Shown piece by piece: positions 56,540 to 64,000 of a DNA stretch of 64,000 bases. The DNA is from Plasmodium coatneyi (lineage: Eukaryota > Apicomplexa > Aconoidasida > Haemosporida > Plasmodiidae), in the NCBI RefSeq assembly GCF_001680005.1, contig NC_033569.1, forward strand, positions 1,798,001 through 1,862,000, written 5' to 3'. A program made the position numbers and the translations under genes. Under the pieces are notes generated by a model. That model saw only the letters and a program-made list of their open reading frames with translations. It was not told the origin of the DNA and did no database searches. Numbering within the stretch: position 1 is the first letter of the stretch; each line of letters begins with the position of its first letter.

Positions 56540-58096
56540 TGTGGCATGCTGTGGGTAAAAACTGGCCTAGTAGAGTTTCCACGTTAGCACAAAATATGTA
56601 CTAAAAATCCATATGGCGCATATATTTACGTGTTTTTTTAGTTTACTGGTATATTTAAATCTTCCTCAGAAATGTCCCACTGGTTAATCCATTCCTACAT
56701 TGGGGCGTAACGCATAATTCGTACGATGTATAATAACTTCGAAATGGTTCTTTATTTAATTTTCCTTCGTCAGTTATACGTCATTCGGAAATTTCATTTC
56801 TTGTTTCTCCTCTTCACCAAAAAACTGATACGCTGGGTGGTACATTCGCAGAATTTGCTAAGAAGTATAGCCTTCTTTTTAACAAAATAGGCCCCCCTCC
56901 CGTAAAATTGGTTCATACCCAAATGGGTCTTCACTAAAACTTCAAATTGGGGATGGTACACGTATATATATCCCTGGCTTGGGAAAAATATGCCCTATTC
57001 GAGCTGCTTGTAAAACATATGCAATGCTACAATGAGTTAATTATACGAGAAAAAAAAAAAAAAAAGGTACAAAACGGGGTTAAATTTACCATATTAATAT
57101 GCTAAAAAAATTAACGTCTCTTAAATATGCAACATCGATCCTTTTTTCCATAAACAAACTTGCGCGGAATTTTTTGTTGCTTAAAAATTGAGAAGCTTTT
57201 GCAAAGTTGTACATGTGGTAATCCTGCAGGGGGGAAATTGAACCCGATTGAATTTTTTTTTTTCACCGCGTTAAGGGCATATATTATTTTATGTAACGTG
57301 ATGGAGTTGTTCGAAATAGGTTTTTCACGTAAATTATAATTGCCTTCTTCGCTTCCACTTTTTTCATCTCACAAATGGGTGTCCCTTATTGGAAAAGCAT
57401 AAATATTGTCACTGTAGGAATAAGGGTCTTAATGCAAGCGCGATTTAACTGAACAAATTTGTGGTTGTACAGTAAATGATAAAATAAGCTAAAATTAACA
57501 GGTTGGATTTTCCCGTCCTTCTTTTTTCCCTCCTCCCTTATGCACGAAAAATGAGCAAATGGGAATAACCCAATTATACTTGGACAAGTGCACCAAAAAA
57601 GATGCCATTTTTGTTACGCACATATGGGAAGAAAATAATAGCCACATGGTGACGGAAAAGTTGCCCTTTTTTTTTTTTTCCCATAAATGTATAGTAGTGT
57701 ATGCACTATATCCCCCCAAAAAAAAAAAAAAAAATAACAAATGGTTTGCAAAGACTGGCTAAGGTAGTTTCTTAAAAAACCCCATTTTTCAGCGCAACGT
57801 CCGATCAATTTTTCACAATTTACCCATTTGTTGACTCATTTTTCGTTTTTACGAATTTGTCCCACTGTGACGGCTACAACATGGTTCATGTGCAGTGATG
57901 AGGCTACCCCATTTGCGTACACAATGCGGACGTCCTCTACTTAGCGCGTTCAGCGCGTTGTCCGGAATTTATTCAGTGATTCATTTATGTGTGAGCGTAT
58001 CTATTTGCTCGCCCGTTCGTCTGCCTGTCCGCCTGTCCACTTGCTCATTTACCCGTCTGCTTCACTTTACCTTTTGCTAACAAATGGACGCTGAAA
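56540..58096. other. Divergent promoter region between MRD1 and SPO11
   Basis: Head-to-head spacer of about 1.55 kb with A runs at about 57050-57065 and 57717-57734. A degenerate CTGCCTGTCC-type pyrimidine array at about 58010-58065 probably lies in the SPO11 5' leader. No gene is seen. Confidence 0.5.
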
Positions 58097-60131
58097 ATGC
58101 GGGACAACGTGGACGTGACAAGTCTTCTGGAAAAATGCACTCTGAATTTTCTTACATCCCTGCTGGACAAAAAGAAAAAAAAAAAAGTTTTGTCAAAAGG
58201 AAAAATTCTTGAAATGACAAGACTGTTCTACATCGTCGAAATCGTTTCGAAAAACTTAAAGGCCAATACACATTCTACATTGAGACAAATATTTTACACA
58301 AACCCACCATTGTTCATGTCGCAAAACGTTTCAAATATAGCCATTGGAAAGTTAACAAAAATTATAAAAATTCCGAGGGAGTTACTAAACATTTATAATT
58401 CCCCCAAAGGAATAATCAGAGGAAATATTTTCCTCCGGGAAAAAAAATCAAGTGAATATAAAACCGCGCAACGATGGTTTTATGTTGTGTCACTCTCTTC
58501 TACACAGATGACACGTTATAAGTGCTCATATGCATATACACATGGTCGTAGAGCAGTTTTCAACTGAAGCACTTCCAACTCGTTTTCGCTTTAGGTCCAT
58601 GGGTGGACTGCATGAGCATTTTTGAAGTCCGTCAAAGGGAACATACCACAAGGCCGTTTCATATGGCCGTACCGACCAAATGCATATAACGCATGTCTAC
58701 ACATATAGTCACGCAGTTCATTAGTGATAAGTTTACTTCCTACGTTACATGTTGCTCAACGCATCATATACAGTTGTTCATTTTAAATGCACATTTTATC
58801 CTATGTTTTACCCCCGTTATAGCGTATGGTTTATGTACATTTTAGCATGCGCAACGGCACCCCCTCCTTACCACCTCTTTTCAGACAAGAGGGCATTTGA
58901 TATGCCCCTTTGGAGTCTCCGATATAAAAATTTCGCTTGATGTGAAATACGTCCTAATAGTGGAAAAGGAGACAATTTTTTTTAGGCTACTTCAATCGGA
59001 TTTTATTTCAAATTATGGACCCTGCATTTTGATTACGGCTAGAGGGTTCCCAGGTTGCCAATCTTGGGGATGACCACAAGGGGGGTGCACAGACATGTGG
59101 AAACGCCTCTATGTACGCACCTATGCATATATATACATATATGTATATATGTGCACACCCTTCCGCATGACCCCCCTTTTACAGACATTAACACCCGGCA
59201 ACTACTTTACGAAATCCGTAGATGCAACAAGGGCTTGAAGATTTTCTGCCTCACCGATTATGATGCTTATGGTTATTTCGAGGTGGATGCGTAGAGAGAT
59301 AGACGCGTTGGCAATGTCATTTCGCTCCTCTTCGCATCGTTCCACCGTAAACGCTGCAACGCATAGGTTGATTAACGCGCGAATATTTTTTCTTTGCCCT
59401 CACGAAGGTCTAAGCATAGCGTTTACATATACCTCGAAGATGGAGTCAAAAATTTACTGTTAGGCAAAATGTTGAAAAAAGGAAAAAAAAAAAGCGATTT
59501 TTTTCTTTTTTGCAAAGAAGTAAAGCAACATATTGCTTCCCCCCACCATCCCATTCTTCATAAATATAGACGTAGACGACGTATCCATAGATAATTTATG
59601 CTGGCTGAATTTGTTCCCCCCGGAGGAAGGGCTTCATAAAAAAGTTTTAAAAGATATTGATATAAGTAAACTGACCTTAAGGGACATCCGGATGTTGGAC
59701 AAGTGGGGATTCGCATAAGTTGCATCTTCCGTCATACGTGCAGCGAGCGCATAGACTGACACCAGTGGAAAGTAGCAACGAGTTATGCAGAATAGGTTTT
59801 CCTATTTTTTATTTTCCCCTTTTCCCGTGTGTTCCTTTGTAGCTTTTGCGAGACAGTAAAAAGTAGCCCCAAATTCCGCTCCTCTGAAATTATCGCGTGG
59901 ACGTAAGGGGGCAAAAAACGAAAAAAAACATGCACATGATCAGAACCAACCGGGGAGGGTGGCAAAATGCTCTTCTGTGGACATCCCCCACTGCATTTCT
60001 CCTTTTCACACTTTTTTTCCCCTTGAAGGGAACACGCTAACCACATGAAAACTTCCGGCCTGAAATACGAAGTAGATGCAATCCAAGATATTGAGAAACA
60101 TTTGAGCACAAAAATTGGGGAACTCCTTTGA
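58097..60131 (+). CDS. SPO11: Meiotic recombination protein SPO11 (topoisomerase VI A-like), seven exons
   Basis: Proposed exons: 58097-58451, 58595-58626, 58885-59053, 59185-59271, 59408-59458, 59570-59702 and 60029-60131, giving 309 residues. The 5Y-CAP domain holds the presumed catalytic Tyr67 in STLRQIFYTNP, followed by SPKGIIRGNI and PWVDC. The Toprim domain is complete: Glu156 in VLIVEKE, then ARGFPDINTRQLL, then Asp210 and Asp212 in LTDYDAYG. The tail NLCWLNLFPPEEG...LTLRDIRMLDK matches the family WLGLxPSD...LTxRDxxxL pattern. SPO11 makes the double-strand breaks that start meiotic recombination, here in the zygote/ookinete. Several donors are weak (GTCCGT, GTTATT, GTTAGG, GTGGGG), so exons 2 and 6 are provisional, but each chosen site restores phase and family motifs. 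The ATG at 58084 opens another frame and is rejected. Confidence 0.82.
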
Positions 60132-61004
60132 TCCGGGTGATGACAAGCATTGCACCCTCGTGGCATACAGTTTGATGAGCACGAAGGGATTCTCAGTAAA
60201 CGCTTATATGCACATCCAAGTGTCCACCGTTTTGTTTCATTTTTCTGGCTTTTTTTCCCAAAAGTGGGCATGCATAAAAGCGCGTCATTCGTTGGTTACG
60301 CAACACACAGTTTGGGGCATGCCAATTTAAGGTCCCACTATTTGTGTGTCCTCGCAGTAATGATCACCCCGCTGACTCACACAAAAACACGCCACATCTA
60401 CACCTTTGAACTGATCACCGCAGAAGTGCGCCCATGTATCATTCCATGTGTTAAAAAAATTATAAAAAAAAAAATTAAAAAAACAAAGTCATAGTTACAC
60501 GCATATGCCCCCACGCATGCATCAAAAGCAGCCAACCGATAAATTAAGAATCGAAATATACACTTCCAAATTGAAGGATAGAAAAATATGGATGGTACGA
60601 ATTCCCAAAAAAAGGGGGCCCCAATACATTATTTAAAATGTTAACCCCCCTTATGATTCCTTCCTGTACGTTGAACTCTCCAGAAAAGATTGATCTTCCA
60701 TCTCAGCACACGTTTCAAGTGCCTCTCACCAGTGGTTCTCACCATGTGAACCAAAGGAAGATAGTTCTGTGCCATCTATTGAGAAGAAAAAAGTGAAATG
60801 ACAGATAGGCGTAAGTACACATACCGGCTTAACTACGCGCATGTATATTTACCCAAACGGGGGTGCAGGACGTATCGGAATGAAGGAACACAGGAACTCA
60901 TGTAAAGAACTAAAAGGATGGTATACACAACTACGGAAGGAAAAATAATACCTTCTTTTTTTTTTTTTCCTGTTTTTTTTTTCTATTCGTTTGCAGTTTA
61001 TACT
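60132..61004. other. Spacer between SPO11 and the small basic protein gene
   Basis: About 870 bases. An in-frame extension upstream of the next gene (from 60918) is poly-Phe-rich and ends at a TTTGCAG site at 60990-60996, so it may be a 5' leader intron. No other feature is seen. Confidence 0.45.
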
Positions 61005-61424
61005 ATGTTGAAGAACTGCTTCGAAAACTTAGTCAGATTTTCTCACCAGTTCGTAAGACATTGTTGCAAAAGTAAGAATGCAGTGTTAGTAATAAGAAGA
61101 TTTTCCTTTGCCACGAACGCAGTTTGTATGGGGCCCCACAGAAGTAGCATTTTTAGTGGCTTTTATTTACCCTTTTTAAAATCCCATTATAACTTTATAT
61201 TAAAGAAGCAAATAAGCACAAAGCGCAGAAGATACTTTAAAATTAGAAAACATCAGAAAAAAAAATACAAAAAAAAAAGAATGGGTCTGTCTACCATTCC
61301 TTGGATCCCAACGAAAGAGAAAGTGAGGACGTATAAACTGCCTCGGCAAAGCAGACTTATAAATAAAAGATTCATGCGGGATAAGAAGGGTGGCCGCAGG
61401 TACCGTCTGAAGAAGCAGCGGTGA
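61005..61424 (+). CDS. Small highly basic protein, probable mitochondrial/organellar ribosomal protein
   Basis: 139 residues. The N-terminus (MLKNCFENLVRFSHQFVRHCC) is basic and amphipathic with no acidic cluster, as in mitochondrial presequences. The body is extremely Lys/Arg-rich (STKRRRYFKIRKHQKKKYKK, then a KRMG turn), followed by RQSRLINKRFMRDKKGGRRY and a basic end. The composition and the RRR...KxRKHQKKKYKKKR stretch recall mitoribosomal proteins such as mS38 or bL34/bL35 types, but none fits convincingly. I start at 61005 because upstream in-frame sequence is poly-Phe and contains a likely splice acceptor. A nucleolar role is an alternative. Confidence 0.6.
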   Translation: MLKNCFENLVRFSHQFVRHCCKSKNAVLVIRRFSFATNAVCMGPHRSSIFSGFYLPFLKSHYNFILKKQISTKRRRYFKIRKHQKKKYKKKRMGLSTIPWIPTKEKVRTYKLPRQSRLINKRFMRDKKGGRRYRLKKQR

Positions 61425-62625
61425 GCGGAGGTGCCTTCTCCGTGGATGCCCCTCGGGGGGTGCATGATTATTTGTTTTGCTTATCTTTCTTTGAGTAAGA
61501 GGGGCATAGTTTTTTCCTTCCCCGTTTCATATTTTATTTCATTTTTTTTTGTGAAAGCAAGATAGTAAGGAAGGAGAATTCCTTTTTTCCGCGTTGAAGG
61601 AAGAACCATAAAATGGTTGTACATCCACGCATGTTTCTCTATAGCGCGCCACGTCCACCGTGTTGCTGCTTCTTCTACGCCACTTTTCCATCGCTCCTCA
61701 CCCGCGTGACACATTTTAATAGTCAAATTAAACTTAAAACTGAAAAAACAATGTTGCAAAGTTGCGTCTAATAAGATTTGTGGAAAACCTACTGGTATAT
61801 AAAAGACATTGATAAAAAAAATAAAATAATAATAAACGAGTGACAACTTTAATTATAAACAGGTGAACGAATAAAACAAAATTATTTCAGAGGGAGGTGT
61901 GCATGTGCAAAGGGGAAAATGGACGGGGAAAGGCTTATGCGAAATCGCATCGACGAAATGCAAAAGCGGTGACTCCAATGCAACGACCCAAAAAAGCAGG
62001 GAAAAAAAAAAAAAAAAAAATTAAAAGTGAAGCGATAGTGCAAATGCAAATGCGAATGCAAAAAAGTCATAAAAAAAAACTTAACAAAACGTTTACACAA
62101 TGCAATTCATAACGAAAAGGGGAAGGAACGAATTTGTTCATTCATATATCTTTCGAATAAAATGAATAAACTGAAAACGTGCCTTCCTACAAATATGCAC
62201 AGCAGATTATTCCATGTATACAGAAGTACACACATCTCTGTGTTTAATTAATAAGGCACATAAAATGGGGGCATTCACCCCCGGGTTTCGTTGAAGAGTG
62301 CCATTTTGGCAGTGTGTATTTGGTTTTTCCATTGAAGTCCAAACAGAATGTTGCATTGCACATTACATTATTTTCCTTTATCTTGTGACGCGATGAGATA
62401 ATAGCACTGACATGATCTTCTCCCTCGGCCTGTAGATTTTACTTTCCGCCGTTTCCCCGCTGGACGGACATACTGGCGCAGCACATGTGCATGCCAAAGT
62501 GGAGTGTCCTCCAGTTCATACTTTTCATAAACAGGCAACGGGGTCCTATCGTGCATACTGAAAAAGGTACACTTGCACGCATATGCCATGAATTCGTGGT
62601 TTACCCAACGGTATGCGGCTGCACC
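61425..62625. other. Tail-to-tail spacer before the DnaJ/SANT gene
   Basis: 1.2 kb of converging 3' sequence. An A run occurs at about 62002-62020. Open frames are Lys/Phe-rich shadows of it. No gene is seen. Confidence 0.5.
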
Positions 62626-64000
62626 CTACTTTGCCGCCTTCTTGGCTAATATCTGTGCCCTGAGAGTCTTCATTCTAAGGATAACTTCCTCCAGCGTCCT
62701 CGTCTTTATCTCAGAGGCCACTAACTGGAGCCTCTCTTTTTTCGGTAAAGACGCAGGGTGCTTCATCAGTGCTTGTTCCAACAAATGCTGCTCCTGATAT
62801 GTCCATGGCCGCTTCACCTCCGCGTGGCCATTTAAATTATTCGTCAAATTATCTGTAGACTTATTTGTCAAATTATCTTTCCCCTCGGCTGCCATTTTTA
62901 CATCCCTTTTATCCAAATTGTCATCGATTTTTTTCATGACTCCTTTATTTTGATTTTTAAAATTATCAAAAGCAGTTTCTTCAAAGTTTCTGCTTAAATT
63001 TTTTAACGTTTCATTTTCGAACATTTCTTTCGTCTTCTTTATAACTTCTTTCACACTTTTAGTTTTTATAAAATTGGAAATCAGATCCCATCTGTTTCTG
63101 GTCCCCCCTGGGTAGGACTTCAATGCCTTCGCAAGTAGGGACACTTCCTGGGCCGTCCACTTGCCGCACGTGTTACTAGCTTCGTCATCCTTCTTTTTGT
63201 CATTTTCGGAATGGTGACCACTTCCCTGTTCATTCATTAGCTTTACATTTTCGCTAACCTGTTGATGCGAAGGGGAAGAGCTGCTATTCGTCATTCCCCC
63301 TTCTGCTATGCGTGCATCCCTTTCTGCTTTGTTCCTTGTATTTGTGGTTTCCTCCGAGTTCTTCTTTTGTTCCTTTTCCACAACACGGGTAAATTGATTA
63401 ATGTATTTTTTAAATATCAGAATTAACAACTCGATTTCTTTGTCCCCCAGTTCTACGTTCTTCAGGTGCCCTATAAACCCGGTGGTTCTGTTTCCCCCAC
63501 CTTCGTTGCTGTTCTGTGTTTGACTGGCCATTTGGGCCGCCACTTGGTTGACCGTTTGGCTAGCCACCTGCTTGCGTGTCGTGCTGCTGGCCGTGCTACA
63601 CGTCGTACTGCTCATGGTGTTATTCCGCAAGTCCATGTTTTCGGAGGGGCTCCTCTTGGAATGGTCACCGTTGGACAGTTTTGGCTCTCCTGAATTAACT
63701 CCGTTCGGTACCTCCTCCATATTTACTTGTTTGTTCTCATTCTGTTCGTCTTCTCGTTTGTTACCAATGGGGTGCACTTCCACTTGTGGGTCATTTCCCC
63801 CTGTTTCGATTTTGCTCTGATGCAAGTGGTTAACTTCACAAGGGGGTCCTTCAAAGGAGCTGTTGCTATTCATCACTTGGTTTTTCTTGTCCTTCTCTAC
63901 GCGAAAGTTATCCTTATGGTCGTTGTTGCTGATCTTAGCAATATGTCCATTTATGGTGTTCATTTCCTCCGTCTTGGTCGTATAGTCTGTGCCATCTGTT
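62626..64000 (-). CDS. Zuotin/MPP11 (DNAJC2)-type chaperone, C-terminal part, cut by the window edge
   Basis: The frame is open to base 64000, so only the C-terminal about 458 residues are present; the Met at 63963 need not be the start. Two SANT/Myb-like domains are seen near the end: WTAQEVSLLAKALKSYPGG...RWDLISNFI and RPWTYQEQHLLEQALMKHP...LQLVASEIKTRT. The pair with this spacing is characteristic of the DNAJC2/MPP11/zuotin family, whose J domain and ribosome-binding region would lie upstream, beyond the window. These proteins form the ribosome-associated complex that recruits Hsp70 to nascent chains, and in animals also bind chromatin. The rest is Asn/Ser/Thr-rich low-complexity sequence with alanine/threonine/glutamine stretches. 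The J domain cannot be confirmed here. Confidence 0.8.
   Translation of the reverse strand, partial: TDGTDYTTKTEEMNTINGHIAKISNNDHKDNFRVEKDKKNQVMNSNSSFEGPPCEVNHLHQSKIETGGNDPQVEVHPIGNKREDEQNENKQVNMEEVPNGVNSGEPKLSNGDHSKRSPSENMDLRNNTMSSTTCSTASSTTRKQVASQTVNQVAAQMASQTQNSNEGGGNRTTGFIGHLKNVELGDKEIELLILIFKKYINQFTRVVEKEQKKNSEETTNTRNKAERDARIAEGGMTNSSSSPSHQQVSENVKLMNEQGSGHHSENDKKKDDEASNTCGKWTAQEVSLLAKALKSYPGGTRNRWDLISNFIKTKSVKEVIKKTKEMFENETLKNLSRNFEETAFDNFKNQNKGVMKKIDDNLDKRDVKMAAEGKDNLTNKSTDNLTNNLNGHAEVKRPWTYQEQHLLEQALMKHPASLPKKERLQLVASEIKTRTLEEVILRMKTLRAQILAKKAAK

Noticed and set aside
58084..58212. Earlier ATG at 58084 as the SPO11 start
   Set aside because: It opens a different frame that soon stops and lacks the conserved 5Y-CAP sequence; the ATG at 58097 leads into the catalytic motif.
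1..64000. Mobile elements, CRISPR arrays, rRNA or subtelomeric multigene families (pir/vir/SICAvar)
   Set aside because: No terminal repeats with transposase or reverse-transcriptase frames, no regular direct-repeat/spacer arrays, no rRNA core sequence and no recognisable variant-antigen genes; this is a chromosome-internal housekeeping region.

Overview
The window is a nuclear chromosome segment from a malaria parasite (Plasmodium). The evidence is the Lys/Asn/Glu-rich low-complexity inserts, long A/T homopolymers, small GTAAGN-type introns, and genes found in apicomplexans such as PTRAMP and an apicoplast-targeted EngA/Der GTPase. Base composition is only moderately AT-rich, far less than P. 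falciparum. That points to the vivax/knowlesi/cynomolgi (simian) clade; I cannot name the species. The gene order (dynamin-like, sugar-phosphate transporter, AP-2 mu, PTRAMP, APC10, SPO11, DnaJ) agrees with what I remember of P. falciparum chromosome 12 and P. vivax chromosome 14. I did not check this against a database.

Layout. About 2.5 kb of upstream sequence comes first. Then follow a five-exon dynamin-like GTPase (+), a ten-exon TPT/SLC35-type transporter (+), an AP-2 mu adaptin (-), and a very large symplekin-like polyadenylation scaffold (+) interrupted by a one-base frame break in a 24-A run. Next come two tandem type I membrane proteins with thrombospondin repeats: a five-exon gene I cannot name, and single-exon PTRAMP (both -). 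A PPPDE/DeSI-type isopeptidase (-), DPH3 (+), an Iwr1-like RNA polymerase II import factor (+) and APC10 (-) come next. Between about 40.3 and 43.4 kb lies an AT-rich block with one small basic unknown protein (-). The last third holds a large unknown protein (+) with a probable one-base frame break near its start, EngA/Der (-), a possible tiny spliced gene (+), the five-RRM rRNA-processing factor MRD1/RBM19 (-), a seven-exon SPO11 (+), a small basic organellar protein (+), and the C-terminal part of a zuotin/MPP11-type DnaJ chaperone with SANT domains (-), which runs off the right edge.

There is no operon logic: these are independent housekeeping and invasion-related genes. The most interesting area is 25.1-30.1 kb, with two adjacent thrombospondin-repeat surface proteins and a cluster of TGCATGCA octamers, the motif of the sporozoite ApiAP2 regulator AP2-Sp/AP2-EXP, around the unnamed one. 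Both frame breaks are cured by removing one A from a homopolymer, so sequence error is the simplest explanation. Exon boundaries were derived by hand from GT/AG sites, phase and family alignment remembered from knowledge; weak sites are flagged in the entries.
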